DNA of 64,000 bases, taken from assembly GCA_965215345.1 (NCBI GenBank), contig CBDCDL010000002.1:2046001-2110000 (forward strand), in the 5' to 3' direction. This document shows, piece after piece, positions 25,212 through 33,237 of the stretch (within the stretch, counting starts at the first letter, position 1; each line of letters opens with the position of its first letter). This DNA is from CATQHW01 sp965215345 (lineage in GTDB: Bacteria; Spirochaetota; Spirochaetia; SZUA-6; Bin103). The notes under the pieces were generated by a model. The model searched no databases. It saw nothing but the letters and a program-made list of their open reading frames with translations, and was not told the origin of the DNA. Position numbers and translations under genes: made by a program.

Positions 25212-26732
25212 ATGAACATCAGACCGCATTCGACACCTCGTATGGTGGCCGCGCTTGCGCTGGCGGCATTCCTCTCGATCGCCGCCTTCGGCTTCGCCGC
25301 GCCGGTCGAACTGACCATCGTTCACTTCAACGACCTGGATCGGATGGAAGCGAGCGGCGGACAGGGCGGGATCGCCCGCCTCGCCGCGGTCATCAAGGCC
25401 GAGCGGGAGAGCCACGACAACGTGCTGGTCACCTTCGCCGGGGACACGATCTCGCCATCCCTGATGTCCGGCTTCGACCAGGGTGCCCACATGATCGAGC
25501 TGCTGAACCGGCTCGACCTGACGGCGATGGCGATCGGCAATCACGAATACGACTTCGGACCGGAGGTCGCCAAGCAGCGGTTCGCGGAGGCGAGCTTCCC
25601 GATCCTGGGCGCCAACAGCATCGACACCGACGGTGAGATCATCGACGGAGCGCAGGCCTCGATACTGGTGGACGTCGGGCCCTTCAAGGTCGGCATCTTC
25701 GGCCTCACCACCCTCGGCACCGCGGTCAAGTCGAGCCCCGGCGGGGTGACCTTCCGCGACGTCGAAGCGGTGGCCGCCGAGCAGGCCGCCGCCCTGCGTG
25801 AGGCCGGCGCCAACCTGGTCATCGCGCTGGCGCACACCGACGTCACCGAGGATCGGGCGCTGATCGAGCAGGGAGCGGTGGATCTGCTGCTCTCCGGCGA
25901 CGATCACCTGCTGCGGCTGGACTACCGCGGGGACGTGCTGTTCGCCGAGTCCAGCGAGCAGGCCGACTGGGTCACCGTCATCGACCTGACGCTGGACGAG
26001 GTCGAGAGCCGCGGCAGCATGCGGTTCGTGTGGAGCCCGGCGTTCAGGATCATCAACACCGCCCGCGTGGAGCCGGACCCGGAGCTGGCCGCGGCGGCCC
26101 AGGCCTACCTGGACCAGCTCTCCGAGGAGCTCGACGTGCAGATCGGCACCACCTCGACCGAGCTGGACAGCCGCCGCGGCACGGTGCGCGGCACGGAAGC
26201 CGCGATCGGCAACTTGGTCGCCGATGCCATGCGCGCGGCGACCGGCGCGGACGCCGCCCTGACCAACGGCGGCGGGATCCGGGCGAACAGAATCTACGAG
26301 CCCGGGACCATGCTGACACGGCGCGACATCCTGAGCGAGCTGCCGTTCGGCAACGTCACCGTCGTGCTGCAGGTGACCGGTCACGACATCGTCGCGGCGC
26401 TGGAGAACGGACTCGGCAGGATCGAGGATGGGGCGGGCCGCTTCCCGCACGTCTCCGGCCTCAACGTGCTCTACGACCCCGGCAAGCCGGCCGGCGAACG
26501 GGTGATCGAAGTGAGCCGCGACGGCGCCGCGCTCGACCCGGACGCCACCATCACGTTGGCGACCAACGACTACCTCGGCAACGGCGGCGACGGTTATGAC
26601 GTGTTCGAGGACAAGGTTCGAGTGATCGACGCCTACGCCGGGACGCTGATGGCCAGCCAGGTGATCGACTACATCGCCGGCCGCGGCTCGGTCGCCCCGA
26701 TGGTCGACGGCCGGCTCAAGACGGTGGAGTGA
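25212..26732 (+). CDS. 5'-nucleotidase/UshA-like metallophosphoesterase, exported (copy 3)
   Basis: 506 residues, paralogue of the gene at 12620 with the same signal peptide length, the same unusual NDLDRME metal motif, GNHEYDFG, SGDDHLL and the C-terminal LTNGGGIRAN. Even the region before the start is conserved (CCACGGAGGAC... then ATGAACATCAGA), so the copy included its own translation start. Likely periplasmic nucleotide or phosphoester hydrolysis. Its stop overlaps an in-frame GTG of the next reading frame (26729), so coupling to the isomerase gene is possible. Confidence 0.9.
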   Translation: MNIRPHSTPRMVAALALAAFLSIAAFGFAAPVELTIVHFNDLDRMEASGGQGGIARLAAVIKAERESHDNVLVTFAGDTISPSLMSGFDQGAHMIELLNRLDLTAMAIGNHEYDFGPEVAKQRFAEASFPILGANSIDTDGEIIDGAQASILVDVGPFKVGIFGLTTLGTAVKSSPGGVTFRDVEAVAAEQAAALREAGANLVIALAHTDVTEDRALIEQGAVDLLLSGDDHLLRLDYRGDVLFAESSEQADWVTVIDLTLDEVESRGSMRFVWSPAFRIINTARVEPDPELAAAAQAYLDQLSEELDVQIGTTSTELDSRRGTVRGTEAAIGNLVADAMRAATGADAALTNGGGIRANRIYEPGTMLTRRDILSELPFGNVTVVLQVTGHDIVAALENGLGRIEDGAGRFPHVSGLNVLYDPGKPAGERVIEVSRDGAALDPDATITLATNDYLGNGGDGYDVFEDKVRVIDAYAGTLMASQVIDYIAGRGSVAPMVDGRLKTVE

Positions 26733-26803
26733 CGACCGAGAGCGCGCCGGGCCCGCACGGGCTTGGCGCGCTCGTGCGGGTAGTTCACGATGCTCATCGC
26801 GCC

Positions 26804-27601
26804 GTGGACGTCAAACTCGCCTGCATGAGCCATCTGTGGGGGCCGAAGGCCGCCGACCTCGCGAAGCCTGACGGCGCAGAGCGGACGCGGGCGTGGATGA
26901 CCGACATCGCGCAGGCGGGCTACGACGGGTTCGCGGCGTTCGACGAGCTGCTGCTGGGACTCGCCGGCACCGGCTTCTTCGCCGCTCTCGTCGAGGAGAC
27001 CGGCCTCCGGCTCGCGAGCGTCGACTACGTGATCGGTCGCGACTTCGACCGCCTGCGCAGGGTGTGCGAGGTCATGCAGCGCCTCGGCGCACCTCACCTG
27101 GTCACGATAAGCGGGCTTGCGCAGCGGGGCGCCGACATGGACCAGATCGCCGAGCTGCTCGATGCCATGGGCGAGGTCGCCCTGCAGTACGGCGTGCGCG
27201 CCTGCTACCACAATCACACCCACCACACGGGAGAGACGCTGGAGGAGACCGAGGCGCTGCTGGCGCGCACCGACCCGTCCAAGTTCTTCGGCTTCCTGGA
27301 CGTCGGGCACGCCACCAAGGACTTCGCCGGCCACCCGGTGGACCAGCGGGCGGCGCTGTTCCTGCAGCGCAACTGGGACCGCATCGACTTTCTCGAGTTC
27401 AAGGACTGGTCCGAGGAGCACGACCTGTGCACGGAGGTCGGCGCCGGCCGCTGCGACTACGCCGCCGTCTTCGCCATCCTGAAGCGCAAGGAGTACTCCG
27501 GCTGGATCACGGTGGAGCAGAACGGACCGATGGGTGACAGGTCCAGGTTCGAGTCCGTGCGCGCAAGCTGCGCGTTCATCCGGAGCGGTCTGGGTCTGTG
27601 A
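26804..27601 (+). CDS. Sugar phosphate isomerase/epimerase (TIM barrel)
   Basis: 265 residues from the GTG at 26804 (VDVKLACMSHLWG, the natural barrel start); a longer version from GTG 26729, which overlaps the nucleotidase stop, is possible. Barrel features: CYHNHTHHTGETLEE near 155, FFGFLDVGHATKDF near 183 and DFLEFKDWSEEHD near 215, giving His/Glu/Asp residues for a divalent metal site of the xylose-isomerase-like AP endonuclease 2 fold. Substrate unknown. The stop overlaps the GTG start of the aldo/keto reductase, so both are co-translated, consistent with one sugar or cyclitol pathway. Confidence 0.85.
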   Translation: MDVKLACMSHLWGPKAADLAKPDGAERTRAWMTDIAQAGYDGFAAFDELLLGLAGTGFFAALVEETGLRLASVDYVIGRDFDRLRRVCEVMQRLGAPHLVTISGLAQRGADMDQIAELLDAMGEVALQYGVRACYHNHTHHTGETLEETEALLARTDPSKFFGFLDVGHATKDFAGHPVDQRAALFLQRNWDRIDFLEFKDWSEEHDLCTEVGAGRCDYAAVFAILKRKEYSGWITVEQNGPMGDRSRFESVRASCAFIRSGLGL

Positions 27602-28593
27602 CCGCGCCCATCGCCAGGCGCCGCCTGGGCCGGACGGGTCTGCAGGTGACGGAGCTCGGACTCGGGGGCGTGTTCGTGAGGACGGCCATGACCAAGCCCG
27701 GCGAAGGGGTGAGGGTCGTGCGGCGGGCGCTGGAGCTGGGGGTCAACTACCTCGACACCGCTCCCCTCTATGGCGATTCGCAGCAGGTGCTGGGCGATGC
27801 GCTGCAGGACGTCACGGCGTCCTGCGTGCTTGGCGTCAAGTGCGGGCGCTGGGACTGGGAGACCGGCCCCTACCGGTCCCTCGACGCGTTCAAGCGCCAG
27901 TTCGAGCAGACGCAGCGCGATCTGCGGCGCGACGCGGTCGACATCCTGTACATCCACGAAGCGGACTGGGCGCCGTACTGGACCGACATGAGCGTCCCTC
28001 GCAGGGCGCAGTTCCTGGAAGCGGACGCGGACTACGACTTCGATGGCGCTCCGGTCGCAGCGTTTCTGCGGTGGGTGAAGGACCAGGGCATGACCCGCTT
28101 CCTGGGCATCTCGGGCAACAACGCCCACCTGCTGGCGAAGGTCCTGCGCGAGATGGAGACGCCGATCGACGTGGTGCTGACCGCCTTTCAGTACAGCCTG
28201 CTGTGGCGGAATGCGCCGCGCGACCTGTTTCCGGTCGCCGCCGAGCTCGACGTCGGGATCTTGCTGGGCGCACCGCTGCAACAGGGGCTCCTGGCCCAGC
28301 CGCACCCCGAGTGGGTCCGCAACCCGCCCGACTGGATGGATGAGGATCTGAGGGCCCGGTTCGAGCGGCTGTACGCCATCCAGGCTGAGACGGGCTTGAG
28401 CCTCGCCGAACTTGCGATCCGCTTCCTGTTGCGGGACCGGAGGTTCGCGTCCGTCATCCCCGGTGCGGCGTCGATCGAGCAGATCGAAGAGAACATCCGC
28501 TGTGCGACCGCCGGTCCGTTGCCCGACGAGCTGCACGCAAGGCTGGACGTGCTCGGGCGGACAGTCGCGCCGGAGGCGCGCCTCAAGGGATGA
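27598..28593 (+). CDS. Aldo/keto reductase
   Basis: 331 residues. GTG start at 27598 overlaps the isomerase stop. Catalytic tetrad features: NYLDTAPLYGDS near 52-63 (Asp, Tyr), VKCGRWDW near 82 in place of the usual Lys strand, DILYIHEAD near 118 (His). C-terminal cofactor-binding block SVIPGAASIEQIEENI near 285-300. Reduces carbonyls with NAD(P)H; the group resembles D-threo-aldose/galactose dehydrogenases. It is convergent with the PIN toxin gene on the minus strand (8 bases apart). Confidence 0.88.
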   Translation: MTAPIARRRLGRTGLQVTELGLGGVFVRTAMTKPGEGVRVVRRALELGVNYLDTAPLYGDSQQVLGDALQDVTASCVLGVKCGRWDWETGPYRSLDAFKRQFEQTQRDLRRDAVDILYIHEADWAPYWTDMSVPRRAQFLEADADYDFDGAPVAAFLRWVKDQGMTRFLGISGNNAHLLAKVLREMETPIDVVLTAFQYSLLWRNAPRDLFPVAAELDVGILLGAPLQQGLLAQPHPEWVRNPPDWMDEDLRARFERLYAIQAETGLSLAELAIRFLLRDRRFASVIPGAASIEQIEENIRCATAGPLPDELHARLDVLGRTVAPEARLKG

Positions 28594-28601
28594 CGGCGGC
28601 A

Positions 28602-29057
28602 CTATTGGCGAGGATCGCCGGTGGGCGCGGGTTGCGGCGCAGGCGGCGGGAGAAACGGATTCACCAAGTCAACGCCGCTTGCTTCGAAGTGCTGATCATT
28701 GCGGGTGGCGACGGTGAGCGAGTGCGTCAGCGCGGTGGCCGCGATCAGGCTGTCCCGCACCGCCATCGGCCGGCCGTCACTCCTCACCCGAGCCAGCAGC
28801 TCCGCCCATCGCAAGGCGGTGCCGGAATCCCATGACAGGCATTCAATCCGACGCACGATCTTGTTGAACCACCCTTCAAGGCGCTGACGTCGACGCCCGT
28901 CCGGCAGCAACAGGATGCCGAACCGGATTTCACCCAGGATCACCGGATCGACGGCCAGGAGGCGCTCATTGCGCCGCAACCAATCGACCACCAGCGGGTT
29001 GGGCGCTTTCTTGGTCGCCTCCGACAGCACGTTCGCGTCCACCAGGAATCGCGCCAT
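28602..29057 (-). CDS. VapC-type PIN-domain toxin
   Basis: 151 residues. PIN core: MARFLVDANVLSEATKK (first Asp), ILGEIRFGILLL (Glu), AVRDSLIAATALTHSLTVAT (Asp) and TRNDQHFEASGV (Asp), the complete acidic set for Mg-dependent RNase activity. Start at ATG 29057-29055, 7 bases after the AbrB-like antitoxin's stop. Typical VapC length. The C-terminal Pro-rich tail (PPPAPQPAP) extends beyond the domain. Confidence 0.9.
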   Translation of the reverse strand: MARFLVDANVLSEATKKAPNPLVVDWLRRNERLLAVDPVILGEIRFGILLLPDGRRRQRLEGWFNKIVRRIECLSWDSGTALRWAELLARVRSDGRPMAVRDSLIAATALTHSLTVATRNDQHFEASGVDLVNPFLPPPAPQPAPTGDPRQ

Positions 29058-29064
29058 TGTCGGC

Positions 29065-29310
29065 TCACCAATCGGGGGGCGTGATCCGGTCGGTCGATTC
29101 GGAAGGGATCGGTACGAACCAGTCCTTTTCCGGGCACGCGAGCAGCAGGTCGACCAGACCACGGTTCTTGGGCGGTTCGTTTACCGTGAGGCGGTACACC
29201 CCGGCGGCCTGCCGCTCGATCTCGAACTCGTGGCCAGGCTCGATCCCATCCCGATGGCGATACTCAGCCGGCAACACGATCTGTCCCTTCGAGGAAACCG
29301 TCGCCTTCAT
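29065..29310 (-). CDS. AbrB/MazE-type antitoxin (VapB)
   Basis: 81 residues. Swapped-hairpin DNA-binding block at the N-terminus: MKATVSSKGQIVLPAEYRHR (key SSKGQIVLP). The C-terminal RGLVDLLLACPEKDWF would wrap the PIN toxin encoded 7 bases downstream. By analogy it represses its own promoter. Confidence 0.9.
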   Translation of the reverse strand: MKATVSSKGQIVLPAEYRHRDGIEPGHEFEIERQAAGVYRLTVNEPPKNRGLVDLLLACPEKDWFVPIPSESTDRITPPDW

Positions 29311-29456
29311 GCCAGTAGCCTATTGTCTTACCTTGACGCGCACAAGCATCGGCGAGCTCCGGTGCTGCCCCGTGGACGCACGGCGACTACCGTACGCTCA
29401 GCTTCGAGCGGCGCAGCGCCCCGGCTCAACTGGACCGGATTGCCAGAAGACTCGCG

Positions 29457-30674
29457 TCACCACTCGGTGGACAGGAACTCGCGGATGTGGAGGTGGCGGA
29501 TACCCTTGTGGCTTGCGCCGATGACGGGATCCATGGAGACCACGAGCTTCGGGTAGTTGTCCGGGATGTCGAGCAGGTTGCCGAACTCGCGGGCGTGGGT
29601 CGCCTGGTCGGTCAGAAGGTAGGCGACCTGCACGTACAGGGTCTCTTCCTGACGGGTCGCCACGAAGTCGATCTCGCGGCGATCCAGGCGGCCGGCGGCG
29701 ACCTGCCAGCCGCACACGCGAAGGTGGTGGTAGACGAGGTTCTCGAGCACTTTCCCGATGTCCTGCTGCACGAACGGCTTCACGGCGTGGCGGAGGCCCA
29801 GGTCCTCGAAGTAGTACTTCTCGCCGATTTCGAAGATGCGCCGCCCGACCACGTCCGCGCGGTGCACCTTGGCCAGGAAGCACGCGTGGCACAGATGAGC
29901 GAGGTACTCCAGCACGGCGTTGGGCGAGATGCGGACGCGTTGCGACTTCAGGTAGTCGCTGATCCGCTTGGCGGTGACCACGCTGCCGACGCTGTCGGCC
30001 ACGAACCGCACGAGCCGTTCGAGGAAGTCGATGTTGCGGATGCGGTAGCGGGCGACGACGTCCTTGAACAGGATGACGTGGTAGAGGTTGCCGAGATACT
30101 CGTACACGACCCGGTCGGTCAGCTCCAGGTCGACCAGGTGCGGCAGGCCGCCATAGCGCAGGTACCGGCGTAGCGAATCGTCACTCTCGTCGAGGCGGTG
30201 GAATGTCAGGAACTCCCGGTACGACAGGCCGCGCACGGGCACCTCGACGGCGCGGCCGGCCAGGAGGGTGGCGATGTCCCCGGACAGCATCTCGGCGTTG
30301 CTGCCGGTGCAATAGAGGTCGAACCGCTTCTCCGCCGCCAGGCTGCGCAGCGCGCGCGACCAGTTCTCGATCTCCTGGACCTCGTCGATCAGGATGCAGC
30401 CGCGGCGAGCCGAGCCGAACTCTCTCGTGGTGAGAGCGAGGAGGTCGGCGTGGGTTCGGACGTCGTCGAACGCGGCCAGCTCCTTGTTGACATACAGGAT
30501 AGGACACGCGGGATCGCGCTCCTTGAGCATGTCCACGACGTGGTAGAGCAGGTAGCTCTTGCCGACCCGCCGCTGGCCGACCAGCACCTTGATGACGTCC
30601 TTCCCGAGCAGCGGCTGGAGCCGGCTGACGTAGATCGGCCGGGTGATGTACGTGGGGATGTCGAAGTCCAGCAT
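29457..30674 (-). CDS. DUF4143-type AAA ATPase
   Basis: 405 residues. Walker A VGQRRVGKSYLLYHVV near 32-47, Walker B GCILIDEVQEIENW near 94-107, sensor FDLYCTGSNAEMLSG. The middle RGLSYREFLTFH and RYLRYGGLPHLV are the family's linker, and the C-terminal DUF4143 domain ends with RRREIDFVATRQE-like sequence (DRREIDFVATR), a degenerate PD-(D/E)XK-type core. Role unknown; the family is scattered and often mobile. It has its own well-formed promoter and palindrome (30672-30719). Its neighbours are toxin-antitoxin pairs, suggesting an accessory island. Confidence 0.88.
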   Translation of the reverse strand: MLDFDIPTYITRPIYVSRLQPLLGKDVIKVLVGQRRVGKSYLLYHVVDMLKERDPACPILYVNKELAAFDDVRTHADLLALTTREFGSARRGCILIDEVQEIENWSRALRSLAAEKRFDLYCTGSNAEMLSGDIATLLAGRAVEVPVRGLSYREFLTFHRLDESDDSLRRYLRYGGLPHLVDLELTDRVVYEYLGNLYHVILFKDVVARYRIRNIDFLERLVRFVADSVGSVVTAKRISDYLKSQRVRISPNAVLEYLAHLCHACFLAKVHRADVVGRRIFEIGEKYYFEDLGLRHAVKPFVQQDIGKVLENLVYHHLRVCGWQVAAGRLDRREIDFVATRQEETLYVQVAYLLTDQATHAREFGNLLDIPDNYPKLVVSMDPVIGASHKGIRHLHIREFLSTEW

Positions 30675-30719
30675 ACTAAGTTTCAGGTATATATAAAACT
30701 GTTAGTATCTGAATGTCAA
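30673..30719 (-). promoter_or_regulatory. Promoter and operator-like palindrome of the DUF4143 gene
   Basis: On the minus strand, TTGACA (30719-30714), a 17-base spacer, then TTATAT (30696-30691) form a near-consensus sigma-70 promoter, rare in this GC-rich window. An inverted repeat overlaps the -10 box and the start codon: ATACTAA at 30673-30679 with TTAGTAT at 30702-30708, extended by GTTT/AAAC. Only about 10 bases would separate transcription start and ATG. Such placement suggests repression by a dimeric DNA-binding protein. Confidence 0.7.
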
Positions 30720-30811
30720 GTTCTCGTTATGAACAAATCCATCTGAGCCCGCTTGCATCGCGATCGACTCCGCGAGATGATGCATAGACACATAAACACT
30801 GAACGGGGCCA

Positions 30812-31051
30812 ATGGTGACTCGGTGGAATCTCGTCATCTCGGACGACACGAACCGTCGCGTGCGGAGCTACTTGGCGCGGACCGGCGGCAAGAAGGGCGA
30901 CCTGTCGAGGTTCGTCGATCGAGCGGTACGCCAAGCGATCTTCTGGGAGACCGTCGAATCGATCTGGGAGCGCAACCGCCACCTGTCGGGCGAAGCGGTT
31001 CAGAGCCTCGCCGACGAAGCGGTGGCCCAGGCGCGTGCGGATCGTCCTTGA
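30812..31051 (+). CDS. Ribbon-helix-helix-like antitoxin
   Basis: 79 residues. The N-terminal beta-strand and helices (RWNLVISDDTNRRVRSYL, then KGDLSRFVDRAVRQAIF) match small RHH antitoxins that pair with COG1569-type PIN toxins. The C-terminal half is helical and charged (ERNRHLSGEAVQSLADEAV). It overlaps the PIN toxin gene by 17 bases, so the pair is translationally coupled. Confidence 0.8.
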   Translation: MVTRWNLVISDDTNRRVRSYLARTGGKKGDLSRFVDRAVRQAIFWETVESIWERNRHLSGEAVQSLADEAVAQARADRP

Positions 31052-31460
31052 TACCAACATCCTGGTAAGCGCCCTGATCTCCGGCGAGGGATCGCCTGGG
31101 CAGGTGCTGGCCGCGGTCAAGACCCCGGGCGTCACGTTGATCACCTCCCGGTTCCAGATCGACGAGCTGCGGGACGTTCTGGCGCGGGATCGGTTGCAGC
31201 CGTACATCCGACGGGAAGAGGCCGACGATCTCCTGTACCACCTGGAAGCGGTCGCAGTGGTGGCTGGGGAGTTGCCGGCGGTGAGTCTGTCGGCGGATCC
31301 GGACGACAATCAGATACTCGCCACCGCGATCTCCGGCGACGCAGACCTGATCGTGTCCGGTGACCGGGGCGACGTGCTGGCGGTCGGGAATGCGCACGGC
31401 ATCCCGATCGTCACCGCACGGGATGCCGCCGACCGGCTCCGGGCAGGTACGGAAGGCTGA
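31035..31460 (+). CDS. PIN-domain toxin, COG1569 type
   Basis: 141 residues. MRIVLDTNILVSALISGEG (first Asp), SRFQIDELRDVL (Glu), SADPDDNQILATAISGDAD (Asp/Asp) and VSGDRGDVLAV give the full PIN acidic set. GTG/ATG-region start lies inside the antitoxin gene. Putative toxin ribonuclease. The gene is convergent with the amidohydrolase at 31482. Confidence 0.85.
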   Translation: MRIVLDTNILVSALISGEGSPGQVLAAVKTPGVTLITSRFQIDELRDVLARDRLQPYIRREEADDLLYHLEAVAVVAGELPAVSLSADPDDNQILATAISGDADLIVSGDRGDVLAVGNAHGIPIVTARDAADRLRAGTEG

Positions 31461-31481
31461 TCTCATCCGAGCGCCGGACGC

Positions 31482-32333
31482 TCAGCCGGTTCCGGCGCCG
31501 AACTTCCAGATGCTTCTGGCCGTATCCGCGAACAGCCAGCGCTTGTCTTCCTCGGTCAGGAACGGCATGTGGTCGCGGAACAGCTCCAGGCCGCGGCCGT
31601 AGCCGATGTCGGCGAAGATGTGTGGGAAGTCCGTTCCCCACATCAGGCGCCGCGGGCCGAAGGCGTCGTAGATGCGCTCGTAGACCGTGTGCTGGTCCGT
31701 GAACGGGAAGGGGCCGGCCGCCCGCGCGGCCTGGGGGGTGAACTTCACGTAGACGTTCGGGTACTTCGCCAGGTCGAGGACGTTCCGCAGCAGCGCCGGC
31801 GGCGGCTCCCCGTCGAACAGCGCGCCGCCCAGGTGGTCGAGGACGACCGTGACGCCGGGATGGCGGGCGATGATTGGCTCGACGGCCGGCTGCTGCTCGG
31901 CCCGGCCGAAGCTCAGGAAGCAGGCGCCGAGCTCCTCGGCCTTGCGCCAGATCGGGTCCTGCGAGGGAGCGGCCCACTCGGCCGGATCGTCGGCGCGCGC
32001 CAGGTGCATGCGCAGCCCCTCGAAGCCGTCCTCGGTGACCAGCCGCTCCAACCGCTCGACCGCGTCCGGGGCGTTGCGGTCCATGACCGCTATCCCCGAG
32101 AACCGGCCCGGATAGCGGGCGATGCAGTCGGCCGTGTAGCGGTTGTCGAACAGGTAGTGGATGGACTGGACCAGGCACGCCTTGTCGACGCCGTGGCGCT
32201 CCATGGTCTGAAGCAGCAACTCGACGCTGCCGTCCTGCGTCGGGCCGTCGCCCGCCCACGGATAGCGCTCCGGGTCGTCGCTCCAGACATGCAGATGGCT
32301 GTCGATGATCATGGGACGTGCCTTGTCGGCCAT
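31482..32333 (-). CDS. Amidohydrolase, COG3618 (lactonase/PDC hydrolase-like)
   Basis: 283 residues. MIIDSHLHVWSDD at the start (HxH metal ligands), later VLDHLGGALFDG and RLMWGTDFPHIFADIGYG near 220-240 with the conserved GTDFP Asp. The family hydrolyses sugar lactones (fuconolactonase-like) or decarboxylates cyclic compounds. I chose ATG 32333 (MADKARPMIID) over an upstream in-frame extension to 32582 that overlaps the divergent isomerase gene. A sugar lactone role would fit the divergent isomerase at 32434. Confidence 0.85.
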   Translation of the reverse strand: MADKARPMIIDSHLHVWSDDPERYPWAGDGPTQDGSVELLLQTMERHGVDKACLVQSIHYLFDNRYTADCIARYPGRFSGIAVMDRNAPDAVERLERLVTEDGFEGLRMHLARADDPAEWAAPSQDPIWRKAEELGACFLSFGRAEQQPAVEPIIARHPGVTVVLDHLGGALFDGEPPPALLRNVLDLAKYPNVYVKFTPQAARAAGPFPFTDQHTVYERIYDAFGPRRLMWGTDFPHIFADIGYGRGLELFRDHMPFLTEEDKRWLFADTARSIWKFGAGTG

Positions 32334-32433
32334 GCCGCTTCGCAGCATATACGGCGCGAGCGCCGCTCGACTATGCTCCCTGGCACAGATTCGACACCGA
32401 AGGCCGGCGCCCGGCCGGCAAGGACTGAAGACC

Positions 32434-33234
32434 ATGATCAAGATCGGTTGCAACTCACTGAGCATGCGGGACATGGGCGTCGAGGACTTCATCGGGACCT
32501 GCCACGAGCTGCGCATGGACAGCATCGACTTCCACGAGTCGGCGTTCGCGTCCCGGGAGCCCGAGTACCTCGCGTCGATCAAGCTGCTGTGTCTGAAGTA
32601 CGGCCTGCCGATCGCCTACATCGGCGTCAGCGGCCTGTTCCACGGCGCGGCCGCGGAGCGCACGGCGCACGCCGACAACGCGAAGCGCGTGATCGACGTG
32701 GCGGCCTTCCTCGGCGCGCCGCTCATCCGCATGTTCTGCGCCACCGTCCCGGAGAAGAACGGCGACGGCGAGCCGGCCTGGCCGGCCATGATCGCCGGCT
32801 ACCGGGAGGTGGCCGACTACGGCGCCGAGCGCGGCGTCTCCATCGGGCTGCAGAACCATCCCGTCACCGGAGACGACATGTTGCGCATTCGCGCGGACGT
32901 TGGCCGCGAGAACTTCAACTTCCTCGTGGACACCGGGCAGTGGGTGGGATCGCCCGGATCGCACCCGGTGGGCGTGACGGATCCGGCGCACGACTTCTAC
33001 GGGTACATGGAGCAGACCATGCCGTACGCCACCTGCATCCGCACGAAGTTCTACCGGATCGAGAGCGGACGGGAGGAGTGGCTGGACTACGAGCGGATCG
33101 TCTCGATCATCCGGAACACGAACTTCAACGGCTGCCTGTCGATCGTGTACGAGGGCAACCACCCGGACCATGTCGAGCAGGTCCGCCTGGGCGCCGCCTG
33201 TCTGCGTGAGCTGCTCGGGACCGATCGCTGCTGA
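32434..33234 (+). CDS. Sugar phosphate isomerase/epimerase (TIM barrel)
   Basis: 266 residues from ATG 32434 (MIKIGCNSLSMRDMG). Barrel motifs: IDFHESAF (Glu), LIRMFCATVPE, VSIGLQNHPVTGDD (His), FNFLVDTGQWVG (Asp) and LSIVYEGNHPDH near 245 (Glu, the general base position). Belongs to the xylose-isomerase-like fold; substrate unknown. It is divergent from the amidohydrolase and separated from it by about 100 bases that should contain both promoters. Confidence 0.85.
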   Translation: MIKIGCNSLSMRDMGVEDFIGTCHELRMDSIDFHESAFASREPEYLASIKLLCLKYGLPIAYIGVSGLFHGAAAERTAHADNAKRVIDVAAFLGAPLIRMFCATVPEKNGDGEPAWPAMIAGYREVADYGAERGVSIGLQNHPVTGDDMLRIRADVGRENFNFLVDTGQWVGSPGSHPVGVTDPAHDFYGYMEQTMPYATCIRTKFYRIESGREEWLDYERIVSIIRNTNFNGCLSIVYEGNHPDHVEQVRLGAACLRELLGTDRC

Positions 33235-33237
33235 CGC

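Noticed and set aside
12620..26732. Nucleotidase copies as an assembly duplication
   Set aside because: The copies differ at many positions spread along the gene and have different flanks, so they are real paralogues.
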